Assembly: GCA_026413225.1 (NCBI GenBank)
Contig: CM048557.1
Span: forward strand, 4,092,001 to 4,156,000
Reading direction: 5' to 3'
Source: Otis tarda
Taxonomy: Eukaryota; Chordata; Aves; Otidiformes; Otididae
DNA: 64,000 bases
Within the stretch, counting starts at the first letter, position 1. The number at the start of each line of letters is the position of its first letter. Below are positions 29,578 through 43,308 of this stretch, piece after piece. Under the pieces are notes generated by a model that worked only from the letters and a program-made list of their open reading frames with translations, did not search any database and was not told where the DNA came from. The position numbers were made by a program, and so were the translations under genes.

Positions 29578-29591
29578 GTCTCCATGGCAAC
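29578..29591. promoter_or_regulatory. Perfect palindromic RFX X-box
   Basis: GTCTCCATGGCAAC matches the RFX-family consensus GTNNCCATGGNAAC at every fixed position, with two half-sites around CCATGG. It lies in a patch less AT-rich than its surroundings (about 29430-29640). RFX factors bind such sites at ciliary-gene promoters and at enhancers. No gene start is evident beside it. Confidence 0.5.
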
Positions 29592-29748
29592 AGTGGTGGG
29601 CATCGCACACAGGGTACCACATCCTACACTACAGTCAACATGCAAAAAAGCAGTCCTGTTAATAGTTTTGCTCTCCTCTCTATACCTTGTAGAGTTTCCT
29701 TTTATACTTAGTTTCCCTACTTCTCTGTAGTTGTTAATCACACAATAT

Positions 29749-29767
29749 GATTATTATTATTATTATT
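29749..29767 (+). repeat. (ATT)n microsatellite
   Basis: Six consecutive ATT units followed by an imperfect one. Confidence 0.9.
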
Positions 29768-32700
29768 GTTATCACCACCAATACTATTAGCCATTAATAA
29801 TCATATGTTCAAGGAACAGGCTGGGTTATCAGCAGCATCAGGGTCTGAGTCAGGGTTGGGCATAAATTTTCTAACATTTGACTGTTAGAAAGACTGAAAC
29901 GAAGCTAATGAACACTTACGCATAACACAAGCAACGCTGGCTAAATTAATTCCTGGTGCAAATCCATTATGGTCAGTAAAATTATTTCTAGGACAAATAT
30001 GGCTCTGGATGCTTATTGATTACCGAAGAAAATCTGCACACTGAATATTTCATTATATTTTCCTACGTATACAGCAATTAAGATCAATGCTGGAATAATG
30101 GTAAAAAGTCCTTTTTCATTCAATATCTCCTGGTGCTTAGTGTGTTATAACTACTACATAAAACTCAATCAAAATAACATAATGCTTAAATTAAGTCACT
30201 AATTAACAGGACTTAGTAGAAATACACAGAACATTTGTATTAATTTTAATAGACATAGAGACAGCAATATGAACAAAGTAGTCCAAATTATGGACTAGAA
30301 TTTCATGGTCAGGAGTCACCTAAAATATAAAACAAAATGATGGCTTCCGAACTAAATCTTACAAAGCTTACTATCTAAGTATCAGACAAGAGACAACAGA
30401 TGGATTCAGCAGAAAAAGGGGAGGTACAAAGAAAAAGGAGACAGTGTTGGCCAGCACTATAGGCAGAGTCAGATGAGTGCACCAGCTGCCCGCCTGCCTC
30501 AGGAGTCCTTATTTCCTGAAGGAAGAAAGTTTGCCAGTGCCAGCGTTATTCATTATTGTAGGGCTGCCAACATTTTCCCTCTCCTGAAAGACATAAAAAT
30601 GTGTATAACATGTAAAGCCCAAGAAATATAATACCAGTCTCACTGAAATCTTCAAAAAGTACATCGCTGACATGGGAGGGATCAAGATTTTACTCTGATA
30701 TTTTCCCATTTCTTCCAGTGCTGATTATACGTGTATCAACATATCCTCAAAAGCCAGTACCTGAGGATCAGAATTTACTGAGAAAAGTATAAAAAAACCC
30801 AACCAACCAAACAAAAAAAAGCCCAAAACTTGCATTATGAGTGTGGTTCCATTCATCATTACATGCCATAAAAACATGGAAATAAGCTTTTTATAGTCTG
30901 GCATGATGACAGCTATTTACTTGTGAATTTAAAAGCAGTATAAATAAATATTTTTATTTCAACATATGAAATGTAACTATCAGTCATCAAACATTCTTCA
31001 CCATTTAAATGCATTTATTTAGCAGAGGCAAATTCATATATTATACTAGAAACTAATAACTATTTCTCAGCAGGGTATGAGTAGCTCTTCATTCATTTTT
31101 TATTAAATACTTGTATCTATTACATGTGTGACAGATTGCTTTAGCTGCTTATATAAGGCTTTTAAGTCAGAATAGCATTCCACTCAGCAGATGATACTGA
31201 AAAGCATTAGTTTAATTCAATAATTACTACTTTAACTTTCTCACGTTTCAATTCCAAGCTCAAAATATTATCTTTAATTGAAAATACAATAGGAAATTCC
31301 ATACCTATCTAGTTCTTTAGCGGTGTATTTCTTAGTATAAGGCACTTAAAACTAGTTTAATCACTGTCTGCCGCCTCTGCACTACGTGGTGCTTAAAAAT
31401 AAGCTGGTTAACTCATGTCCCTTAACTGAGTTACTTTATATACCTGAGAAGAAAAAAACAAGTCCTAGCTGTATTTCTGATCAGTGATGGAGTACCTGGA
31501 TTGTAGCAACCTGGTCATTTATCCTTTTCCCCTTTCATTTCAGTGAGCATATCTTTCAACAGTAGCCTCAGAAATGCCTTCTGGTCCAGCAGACTCAATT
31601 CTGTCATTTGTAGCATCAATTGCGCTTACATTATTTACAATGACTTTACATTGCCTTTTGTACCTTATTACCCTCACAAAGTGACTGGAATCAAACTTAC
31701 TCATTAAAACATCTTCAATAAAGCTACTTTCTGAATAATACTTTTCATTTTGTTTCTTTTCAGAGTATAATTTTTAAAGCTTGACGTTTATTAGACAAAC
31801 AATGATGAATTTGTGAGGCTTCCAAAGTGATTTATTTTTGAGAACTATTTCTAACCTTTTAATTTAAATCTTAATTTGGAATTAGTTTAATATGAGAAAG
31901 TTAAATCTATTTTTCATTCTAATCCTAAGTCAATATTACCTCAGAGTATTATTTTATCTGAGTTAGAGAACATATATTTTTATTATTAAAAGTAATCTGT
32001 GGCAGGGAATATATATAATGCTGCTTGAAAATAATTAATTTCAGTCCACAGAAAACTCACAACTTCCTATTTCCACAGATCACAAGGAGATGTTAACTTT
32101 TTTCCTAGACACCTTAGAATAATTTTGTCTCTCTCTGTAGTCCTTCTCTGTATATTGGTCTTAATTTATGGTAATGGGTACCTAGAAATGAGGTAGTTAA
32201 TACATCCCTAAAAAGGTTTGCTTTAGACATCTGTAGAAATCTGCCTAAGATACATCAAGACAGCCCTCAGAAGTGATTGAGCTCAAGCATTTTGGAAAAA
32301 AAAAACCAACATGATTTAAATGCAACAGCAAGATTACATTGCAATATGTTGACATTATTTATTACAAATATCTACAAAATCACTACACTTTCATGAATCC
32401 TTCCCATTTAGTTGAATCAGTCTTTCTTAGTAGAAAACCAGGTTTGGTTTAATCAGTATTTGCCAGAAAAGAATGGTCAATATTGCAAAATGTTCTGAAC
32501 TTAATCTAGGTGCTAAACAAAATTAAAACTCTCCTAATACTTTATTCTGTAAGAGAACCTTACAAATATAATCCCATTCCTGTCACTGGGGATGTACAAG
32601 TATTGCAAATTGTGTGGTTTGGCTTATGGGTTTTATTAAAAAAAAAAGGAAAAAAAAAAAAAAAAAGCTGTTCCCTCTGATAGTCACTCCCCTACTATTA

Positions 32701-34870
32701 AAGCTCTTGAAATGAGTTTGTCTCAGGAGGCCAACTGGTACCTCCCACCCCACAGCAGGGAGTGCGGACTGACAATGCCTCCGCATTCAGTTTCTGACAA
32801 AGCAGTAGCTCAGGAAAACCGTGGTTGCTGCCAATCATGTATTCATCATGTTGCTCAATTACCTGAAATGCTTCTTAGCAGGCTGGGAATGACACCCACC
32901 AATGACAGTGGATGTGGGGAGCTGCACCCCACCATCATCTAGAAGACAGGCAGGAAAGATACTCATGCCCTGGAGCTTAAGCTCATCTTTCTATTCTTAG
33001 TGGCAAGCTGCTGGGTAGTAATTGTATCATCTTGACAAAGACTTTTCAATGTTTTCCAAACAGTTGAGGAATGAGAGGCATATGGTGACAGATTTTGCAG
33101 TCACCTGCAGAATTTCCTCTCACCGATGCCATTTCCATGCAGAGCTAAACCACCCATGGATGTGTCCACAGTAGTTGTGGTGGTGTTTTATGTCCCTGAC
33201 AGCCCAGCAACGCAGCAGGACTGAAAACCAGCCAAGGAATCAAAGAGAAACAAGGGAAAAATAATGGTATTTTTTCCCCCATCAGAAGGCTTTATAGTAA
33301 ATTTACTTTCCAGTTACGGAAAACCATAGTGCTCTGTAGTGGTCTGTCAGGAAGTACAAAATCAGCTGTACTATCACAAAAGTTTTTATTTTCTTTCAAT
33401 GAGATGGTATTAAACTTTACAGTTAGCTCAGCCAACACAGTAGAAATTTAACATTGTTAAATTTAATCATATTTAATAATTTTCTATCCTATATCCACTT
33501 CTCCTGGGCTGCATGACTATTTTTGCATTTTCAGCGCTCTCCCCACTGCACACTCAAAGGTTAAGACCCTACCCTTTCTCCTCATGTGCCACAATTCTGA
33601 TGGACCCTAGGAACTGAGGTTTCTACAGCACAATTTTGTGCCACTGCCATCACAGCCTCCAGCACAGAGGTGTGCCAGGGCATACACTGTACCCCAAGCT
33701 CTCATGGCTGCTGGAATGGTCCCCGAGGGGGTTGTCAGACAGAAGCAAACTGGAACAGTTCTCATCTTTGCAGACACCAACCCGGCTTCTGCTTTAGCTT
33801 TAGGAATGGAAAGGCTGTAAATGTACCATTTAATCATCTGCATTCCTCATTTTTCCAACTGGCATTCTGGTTTGTCTTTTCCTGCAGGTTTTAGAAACAA
33901 CTATGATATTCAATTGATTTTCTATTAAAGGGCATTGTATTCTCAGAGTTAAATTTCTATTATAATTTTTATTTTGGTTTGGTCTGGGGACATGACAGTG
34001 GCTAACCCAATTCGCTTTTATAGATCATATTAGATGAATCACAGGTGAAGATTACAAGTTTCCTAGGTCATTCAAGGTGAAAGAATTTCAGACGTAATAC
34101 CTTCTTATAGAAAAAAAAACAATACTTAGATTGAACAAATATTTACAATAAATTCTAACTAACTGCACTGCAGAAGGAGTAGTGAAAACTGAGAGACACT
34201 GTTCTTCCAGATTTTGTATTACATGTATCATATCAAAGATGAAGCCTTGCCCTGACATGTACAAAGCATTGTATAACAGTATGAACTCCCAGTGCTGATG
34301 AAACTCTGATTACCACCCACTGAAATGCCCAATTCCTCCCATGCCTTTTTGCATATTTTTCCCCCCTAGTTGGCTGAGCCATCCAGCTATAGTCCTGAAG
34401 TGTCTGTTAGTTTCTCTGTCTCTTGGGGGGTAAGATTTTTTATTTCTACTAAGAGTTTTTATTTCTCCTCTGTTTTTTCCTTTCTTATTCATGAAGAATG
34501 GCATATTCTCTACTTAAAGAAAAAGTCTGAGATAGAGTGTAAGATAAGGAATACTAACTAGTATGTACATTAAATTTTTAAAGTTTATGCCATACATTAT
34601 ATAAAAAATCTAGAGTAGATCAACTGGCTAAGTTATTTTGTACTGATGGTATTACAAAAACTCATTTTACAGACACAAAATCACAGTTTCGCAATGTAAT
34701 GAAAAAGGAGAAAAAAAAATAAAGGCTGGCCAGAACTATCAACAACATATGCTTTTTACGAAGAGCATACTGCAGGAACCATCTCATCACCATGAATAAG
34801 CATTTACTCATCCTTATTAGCAGATATTTATGCCTACTTGTCCTGTAAATTCACATTGAAGGCCAAATTA

Positions 34871-35022
34871 GAATCATAGAATGGTTTGGGTTGGAAGGCA
34901 ACTTTAAAAGCCATCTAATTCAACCCCCCCCCCTGCAAGGAACAGGGACATCTTCAACCACATCAGGTTGCTCAGAGCCCTGTCCAACCTGGCCTTGAAT
35001 GTTTCCAGGGATGGGGCATCCC
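34871..35022 (-). mobile_element. CR1 LINE, 3'-end fragment
   Basis: The plus strand reads AATCATAGAATGGTTTGGGT, TGGAAGG, a C-run, TGCAAGGAACAGGGACATC and TTGCTCAGAGCC, then CTGTCCAACCTGGCCTTGAA. This is the reverse complement of the CR1 3' end, so the element lies on the minus strand. It keeps only about 150 bp: the octamer tail and the last part of ORF2 (ETFKARLDGALSNL region). It is heavily 5'-truncated, as is usual for CR1, and has no coding capacity. Confidence 0.95.
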
Positions 35023-38000
35023 AATTAAAAAAATATAATACATCATTTGCTGAACAAGACAGAAATTATCCATATAAAAAGTTTATTATTAAAAAGACTC
35101 TTAAGACAATGCCAACATTGATTTTAATTGACTCCAGTGTTACTCTACTTATTATTTGGAAAGTTGTAAGTTAATTCAGCAGTATTTGACTTTGACACAA
35201 AGAAGGTATGACGCAGAACTGAAACCAGCATAACAAACTGACAGAAAGAAGATATTAATAGGAGTAACCAATGACAAAATAAACTGTAGATCTTAGCAAT
35301 GGCTAATCAAACCTAAGAGGATTTACCTAATTAATCCTGTGTAGCACAGCTATCCAGATTGCTTTTCTGTCCAATCCATATTGTAACTACTCATTACTTA
35401 CTCTTAGCTTTCTAGAAACAAATGACATATCACGTAACAAGCTAAACAGTATTACCTATTTTTGAACTGTTTTACTGTACTACTGTGTAAGCAGTTGGCT
35501 AATGCACTGCAAAAATAGTTCCAGAGCTCCAAACTGTTTGGAATTAGTTTCTTTTTTAAACAACAAACCAAATGGTAACCGTAAACATTAATTATTTGGA
35601 AAGCAGCATTTGCCTTTAGAAGGGAACCTCTTTTTTAAAAGAAATTTAAAAAAGAAAATAACTTGATGTCTGCAACCTTCATGTTTGGTTTTGAGTTCAT
35701 CAAAGAAAACGTACAGGCTAACAAGAAGTGTATTGTCAAAGAAACCCAAAAGGTTACAGTTTAAAGGCTGCTCTAATTGATAAATTTAAAATATCTGACA
35801 AAGAAGCTTCAGAACGTGGCAGGTGTGTGTCATGTATAGTTTTACTGTCTAAGTAAAGCAAACATATGAAGAGATTAAAAAAATAGATTAAGTGTTTTAT
35901 AAGCTACTGCTAGCCTACACTAGCCAGCTGAAGTCTTTAAATAATTTAATCCCTTCAGCAACTGCCAGTCCCAACTGCAATACTGAAACAAGGTCTGAAT
36001 TCAGTTTGAAACCCAACAGGTGCAGTCTAATACTGCTGCCTTAATTCAGCTACTGATCTATGTTTATGCTTGTAGAGGACAGCATATTCTTAAATTCACC
36101 ATGGCATTAATTAAATTAGTCTAAGTGCCTCTTGTTTTATCCCATCTTCTACTATCAAATTTACCTCAGACAGTACTCTGTTTCTTTCCCCTCCCCTCTA
36201 AAAATACTCTTCGTGCCAGATGGAAGACAAAGAGTTCTCAAAAAGCTTTTAAAATAGATTTTTCTTTCTATATAACTTACATAAAAATACAAAATAAACC
36301 AGGGAAACTGAACAATATAAAACATTTCACACTGATTTTTTTTAGCTTGAATTTTAATATTTGGAAGTGGAAGGAGGTATATAAAATTAATGGCAAGCAA
36401 AGTCTCTAGTGACATATCACCACTTGTACCCAGTCTTTGCATAATCCAGGCAATTTAAGTTGCACCTGATACAAATAAACTACTTCTTATTTTTATATGC
36501 TAATTATTTTTACTAACATTTGCTAGTAGCACAAACTAATGTATACTGCCAAAAGTAATAATTCACCAGCAAAAACAGAGTGAAAAAGCAGCACTGCTAT
36601 GAAGCTTCTACAAACAATGACAGGGATGGAGTTTTTCCCCGCTTCTCTTTCAAGCCAGGGACAGCGTAACAAAGCACAGGGAATGCTGCTCAGTATCTGA
36701 CTTCCCACAGAAGTGTAAAGGCTAACCTATATTTTTCTCCAGTTGCAGGACAAAAGGAAACTTCCCACTGTCTGTCTTCTTCACTGTGCCAGTAGAGCTG
36801 GAATATGAAACAATTCGAAGCACGACTTCCTTTCCCTTTTTTGCAGCCTGGGGCATGCTCATACTTGGAACGCATACAGAGAGTTTTCTCTCTCAAGCAA
36901 TTAAGCATCATGTTTGGCATATGCAAATGAGAGGATAGCATTACCTTTTAATGCAGCCTTAATTCAAAATTTTTGCATGCTAAAGTAGTAAGGCACTGGA
37001 GTAATGAAGCCAGCTCAGACAGCAGATCATAATTCAACATCGTTCAATCAAGCAATCCTATAATAAGACATGCAAGTGACATGCAGGCTTATGAAAATGA
37101 AAACACATTAAATGTACACTAAACCAAAACATTTTCTTAGATCCCAAGCTGCTCAAGATATTAGTAGCTAGCTAAAAAATGCAAAGATTCTCATCTATGG
37201 AAAAATGTCTTGTGACTACAACAAAACATGAACTCTGGTGCACACTATTATTTCCAATAATTCTATCAGCACATAGATGAACAATACACTTTAAGTATAT
37301 TAAAAGTAGCTTTAAAATCAGATAGAACATGATTATTTCCACAGTTTTGTATATACAGAAGGCAACTTTTAATTATTAACCAACAACTACTCTTTTGAGT
37401 ATCTCAATTAATACAGGCGCTATCGATTTTCTATTTTAAAATTGAACATATTGTATTGTACTTTTTTGTTTCATAATTTATGTTACTGTTGATGTAATAC
37501 ACTTTTATTACCATTCACAGTACGTCCTCTGATAACGCTTGTACTTCAAAGCACTAAACAAATGAATTTCTGGAGCACAAAGAGCAACCTAAAATTTCAG
37601 AGCTAGTAATATTTCTCTGCCAGTTAGTTTACACAAATCTATTTCAGGATTATAACTTTTGAAAGAAGGAAACGTCAGGAAGGCAGAAAATGTACAGAAG
37701 ACAGATTGCAGGAAGGCCCAGTTAGTGATAATATCTGTATTCCATTAACAAAGCTTAAGTAAAAGTTTTAATTCAGAAATCTCTACATGTCAAATAATTT
37801 AAAAGATTTAGGATATATCATTTTAGTCCTGTAAAAAATGTATTTACATGAACTATTCATAGTTATATGAATAATCACTGCCTAAGAATTCCCAGTCTAA
37901 TCTTTTGGGAACAAAAGTTTGTAGAATCAGACCTTTTTAAGTATTTAATACACATGATGCTACTTTATGCTCAGAACAAAATAAAACAACAACCACAACA

Positions 38001-41000
38001 TTGCAGTGGTAAAATACTATAGTAGTCCAAGGCATTTTGAAGAAAAAATAGTGCTTTTATGAAGACACTCATTCCCAGAAATACCTGGTACGAAAAGGTG
38101 TGTGAAAGCTACCACGTACAGACCTAGGAACTAAAGCAGTTAGCCAGACATCCAAAAGATCCCAAAATAATAATAATAAATGAAAGGTTAGCTTAAATTC
38201 CAGGCTTTCTGTTTTTAAAGTTCACTTCTTTGTTCTCTCTTCTAAAACAGCTGCTTAAAAAGAAACAATTAAACTAAACTTATCACATGTTTTTTCAAGA
38301 ACAGCAAGACTTAGGAAAAAAACAGCTGCTGTGAAATTTAGAGAAGAATCTTGAGACTGGCCACTTTTGATGAGAAGGCATTGCAGCCTTGCCCTTCTAC
38401 GTCTTGTGGAGATTTAAATGGAGGAATAGAGTCATCTCGGTCCTCCTGCCCATCCCCTTTTCTGGCAATGTTTGTCCCCAGGTGTACATAGCAGGAGAAA
38501 TTAATACATTCTTTCTTGCGCATTTGTTGTTTGGAAGGTACACGAAGCTCCTGGTAGCTATTCTATCACTTGATGCACAAAAGCCAGGCAGAGCCTGGCC
38601 TCTCATCGAAAACAGCATTCCAAATCAATTTTTCTCTCTGTTAAGCTACTTCCACTTTATTTTGTTGTTGATTTGTCTGCAGAAGAGCACTGATACAAGA
38701 CAGAGAACAATACTACTTGCTAGAGGCAAGCATGATCCCGAAAGACAGAGCCTAACTTTTCCTCAAAATTCTGCCAGTGTACATCATTACTGACTGCAAG
38801 GTTTCTGCTATTCAGGTCCTGGGAAAACTCACAGAGACTCTACCAAGCTATCACAATACAGTGACATGGAAAAAAAAAGTCCAAACGAGCTCTCATGCAT
38901 GTTGCTCTGCTATATTGCATAATAATGTAAGTATTCTTTTATATTGTATCAGGATTATTCCATGAAAACCACTGCCTTATCTAATCTGGAATCGTTTAGT
39001 GGCAGTAAGGTACTTTGGCCTTCATTGTTCCTTGGATGAGCAACAACTGGTCTATGTTCACTCTTTACCTGAAAGGAATCACAGGCTGAGAAGAGTCAGA
39101 GCAATTTAAGTTTGCTTTGGTGGGAATGCCCTGCCCACTGTTGTACTGTATCTCTCTTGGGCCCATTTGTCAGTATTCTGAACTGTAAAAAGCAGACAAG
39201 ATTTCTCTAGAGATTCCCAATTTCATGACAGATTTTTGCCACAAACCAAAGGGCAGCTCCAAATTGGCGAATAATATTTGCCTTTGTACAGCATCTTTTT
39301 TTCAAAGCCTGCAAATAATGTTTCAAACGCACAGTCATGTATTTTACTAGACAGAGTTTGGCAGAGAAGCACCCTGTAAAGAAATCTAGCCCTGCCCTGC
39401 TTGTGCCAATGTGAATTTGATCACTAGCTCTTTGAAGTGAATAGTGAAGTCTCAAGTGTCCACTATACCTCTGTAAAAAGAGAACTTATTATACAGGTTA
39501 ATTAATAGCCTTCTTTTATGGACACTGGAAATAAGATTAGTAACTCACTTCCTGTTCTGTATGGGTTCCATCCCATGCCCAGTCACCTCAGCATGACTGT
39601 CATCTTCTAATCCCCTGCAGTTTCTTTTTTCATCCCCTCCAAAGGAGGAAAAGTTAATGTTAAAAGAATACCTCTTGCACTTGGGAGATAAATTCATTAG
39701 CTTTGTGTTAGTTCCTCGTTAATGTGAGAATTCACTCCAATGGCAAGCAGCAGCCCCCCTGTTGTTATCTGACTGTAAGTGATACGTAGTAAGTGATACA
39801 CAGAATGTAAGTAGTGGTCTACATCCAGAACTGCATCACTACAACGAAAGGTATTACACCAAAGATTAACCTAAGCTGAGCAACTTTGCATGTTAGCATG
39901 GGCCTGGAGCCTGTAACTCCTAGTCACCATTAACAGATGTATGACGCAGTACACCCAGGATATGGATTTGCTCATTAGACTTTCTTGGGGAATTAAGTAT
40001 CATTGATTGTATCAGCTAACCCTCCCCACAAAAACCATTACAGTTTCCTCTCACCATGGTACAGCTCACCAGACAGATACTACACACATCATTTTCAGCA
40101 GCTGACTAGTATAGTATGCACTCTATATGAACACGTGAGACCACTCTGAACCTCTCCTGAGACCCTTCGCATAGCAGCCACACGGCTTTTGTGAGTGCTC
40201 TGCTCTCAGTCCAGCCAAGCCCACCGACCACACAACAAAGCCCTGCTAAGAAACTCACAGACAGAGGATTTTTCTGAAAGAAGTCTTGGTCACTTGCAAA
40301 GCGTGGCAGAGTAAGGAAAACTTCAAATACTAAAAACGTATTTTCATAAGTATCCTTACTATGATTAGTACTTAGGACTATTATTTTCCCTCCTCCCTCC
40401 CTATTTTTCCCTCAAGCTCATTTTCTAATTTTTCCTCTTCAGCATTTGTACTCAATTCTATTTCAAGTTGTGTATGTAGGGGTTTAATTATCTTCTATTT
40501 TAGGGCATTAAAAGATTCTGAATCATCCCACCTTCTGGGAGATTAGTAAATCCAGTGATTACCAACAAAAATGCTGCTGAATGCCTATTATCCATGTTAA
40601 CTATTCAATTAAAAAATATGCTGGAGCCGTCAGCAGGACACTTCCATTTCATAGTTGAATAGAAGAAAAAAAAAATCTTTCCAAATTGCTCTAAAGCAAT
40701 TATTTTAAAACTTGTTTTTCAGAGCTAATCTTTCTCCTGTACCTACATGCTGGTACAATAAAACCTGTGCATGGAAGTCAATGGATGTAGCAGCCCATGC
40801 AGAAATCATTCACTAGAGACAGACGCTTGTCTTGGACACCCCACTAAGATGAAGCCCTCATTCAAAGCTTTTTTTTTTTTCCTTTCTGCACGTGTTTCAA
40901 GTAGAATACATTTTATTTCTGCCTAAGACTTTTAGACACAAGGATGCTGTCACATGAGTTTCGTATCCTGACGCTCTTCTTATTTCAGTATTTTAAACAC

Positions 41001-42356
41001 ACAGTTATGATCGTGAAGAGAATTTTTAGCCTAATCAAGCCTAGGACCATCAGTAATTCAGAGCCTTTACAGTGATTTCTCCCCTTCTAGCACTTCTGTG
41101 CTTCAACTATTATTTTTCTTCCATTTTTTAATCTTGATTTTGCATTCAGAGTGCCTATATGCCATCTTATCATCTGGCTACAGTCTGAAATGAGTTGACT
41201 GACTAAGCTGGCGAGGAAACCCAGCAGCAGGTGGAAGAGTAGCCTGGGATGGAACTCTTCCCTAACTGGTATAAACAACACAGAAAAAGCACCCACTGAA
41301 ATATGCTTCCTCCCAGATCTTTCATCACCACAGCTAATTAAGCTACTCCAAAACTCCTGCAAATCCTACTAACAAAAGCCTGGGTGCCTGTCAAAGTAAC
41401 CCTTCATTTCTGGGATCAATTTTGGCACCTGTGGAAAAAGTGTTAGGCAACATACAGTAGTTTGCCAAAACAAGTAATTTTGAAATTAGCTAACCCAACA
41501 AGCACCACTACCCGAAGATCTCATACTACCTGTCTGAGGTTGTAATTATCAGAACACTTAGCCATTGTAAATAAAGATGCTCTAGAGCACAGGATTTGAG
41601 CAGAAAATACACCTGGAGGTATACATATATATGCAACAACTTGCACAACTTGGCTGCCTTTTACACGTTCAGAAGGATTTTCAAGAGGACTTTCAAATGG
41701 AAGCCACTGTAGAACAGTATCTACACATACTCCCCTCCAAGGAAAGACAGGAGCAAATAGTTTTTTCCAAGAGATGGCATATGGAGGAAGCCTGTCAGTG
41801 CTTTGTAATTCCAGATACAGTCTCTGCCCATCCTACTACCAAAAGCAACATGGACGTTAACGTACAAAAGGGACTCTGGGGAACAGAGCAGATAAAGGTA
41901 GTCAGCTGTGCATGATGCAAATGAATGGGACAGGATTACTGTTAAAGGGGCCTGTCATAGATATTTGTATACATATTCTTATTCGTACATATATAAATAC
42001 ACACACGTGCTTTAAAATATGAAACAAGGATAATATATAAGCTTCAGACTTTCTATTTTCAGGTGTATTAACATCTGCTGTACAGCCACAAAAACCCAAA
42101 AAGGTTAGACAAACCACTATATGCAACTTCTGACTTAATGGGAAAGAACTGTGTCTGCTGCCTGTCTCTAGGGCCTGGGCTTTCATTTGGGGCTAACTGA
42201 AAAGGTTTCTGCTTCTGTCTATTTCTAGCCAAATGTAAAGCTGTGACTTCAGCAGACCACTTCAACTGTCACAAGCACACTTTTTTAGAACAACATAGTC
42301 ATATCCTTCATTGAGTCGCTCCGCACCTTCTTGCGGCTAGCACAGACAAAACACTA
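35023..42356. other. Intergenic DNA between the two CR1 fragments
   Basis: About 7.3 kb of AT-rich sequence. I see no exon, RNA gene or further mobile element. Open frames such as 38389-38793 plus (134 codons, hydrophobic patches) and 41631-41915 plus resemble no known family and have no promoter or splice context. An octamer-type ATGCAAAT lies at 36921-36928, which is expected by chance at this base composition. Confidence 0.8.
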
Positions 42357-42896
42357 GTGCTCCATGTACAGATCCTCTGGGAAACTCTGCTAAGGCACAT
42401 AGAAAATATGGAGGCGATTGGTGACAGCCAACACGGCTTCACCAAGGGCAAATCATGCCCGACCAATTTGGTGGCCTTCTATGATGGGGTTACAGCATCG
42501 GTGGACAAGGGACGAGCAACTGACATCATCTACCTGAACTTGTGCAAAGCTTTTGACACTGTCCTGTACCACATCCTTCTCTCTAAGCTGGAGAGACATG
42601 GGTTTGACAGACAGACTACTCGATGGATAAGGAATTGGCTGGATGGCCACACTCAGAGTTGTGGTCAATGGCTCTCCAAGTGGAGACCGGTGACGAGTGG
42701 CGTTCCTCAGGGGTTAGTATTGGGACCGGCCCTGTTTAATGTCTTTGTTGGTGACGTGGACAGTGGGATAGAGTGCACCATCAGCAAGTTTGATGACAAC
42801 ACCAAGGTGCGTGGTGCGGTCGACACGCTGGAGGGAAGGGATGCCAGCCAAAAGGACTTGACAGGCAGGAGAGGTGGGCCTGTGAGAACCTCATGA
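42357..42896 (+). pseudogene. CR1 reverse transcriptase remnant (part of ORF2)
   Basis: A 179-codon open stretch of CR1 reverse transcriptase. Motif A is near residues 61-69, motif B near 114-119 and motif C near 145-148. Substitutions at catalytic Asp positions in motifs A and C and the frame-shifted tail mean it cannot be an active enzyme. It has no start codon of its own. Confidence 0.9.
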
Positions 42897-42912
42897 AGTT
42901 CAACTAGGCCAA

Positions 42913-43308
42913 GTGCAAGGTCCTGCCCACAGGTTGGGGCAATCCAGAGCACAGATAAAGGCTGGGCAGAGAATGGAGTGCTGGGGCTGTTCAGCCTGGA
43001 AGGCTGAAGACCTTATAGCGGTCTTCCAGTACCTCAAGGGAGCCTACAGGAAAGATGGGGAGAAACTCTTCAGTAGGGCCTGTTGCAATAGGATGAGGGG
43101 CAATTATTTTAAAATAGAGGCAGGTAGATTCAGACTGGACATGGGGAAAAATTTTTTTACAATGAGGGTGGTGAAACACTGGAACAAGTTGCCCAGAGAG
43201 GTGGTGGATGCCCCATCTCGGGAAACATTCAAGGCCAGGCTGGACGGGGCTCTAAGCAACCTGATCTCATTGGAGATGTCCCTGCTCCTTGCAGGGGGGT
43301 TGGACTAG
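42913..43308 (+). pseudogene. CR1 ORF2 C-terminal remnant
   Basis: An open stretch whose second half carries the conserved CR1 ORF2 C-terminus (FQYLKGAYRKDGEK, then FTMRVVKHWNKLPREV and ETFKARLDGALSNL). The first 20 or so codons are read out of the original frame. It continues the 42357-42896 remnant after the internal deletion. Confidence 0.88.

Larger units (their letters stand above)
21081..34870. other. Intergenic DNA between HIPK3 and CSTF3, left part
   Basis: About 14 kb of AT-rich sequence without a recognisable gene. Open frames up to 140 codons (for example 23826-24248 plus) show no family motif and no splice structure. Small items seen are a poly-A run at 25207-25225, a 20-bp direct repeat 60 bp apart (25606-25685), a perfect X-box at 29578-29591 and an ATT trinucleotide repeat at 29749-29767. 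Distal enhancers for either gene could lie here but cannot be read from one sequence. Confidence 0.8.

Noticed and set aside
38389..38793. 134-codon open frame with hydrophobic stretches
   Set aside because: No family resemblance. Hydrophobic patches follow from T-rich codons. No supporting signals.
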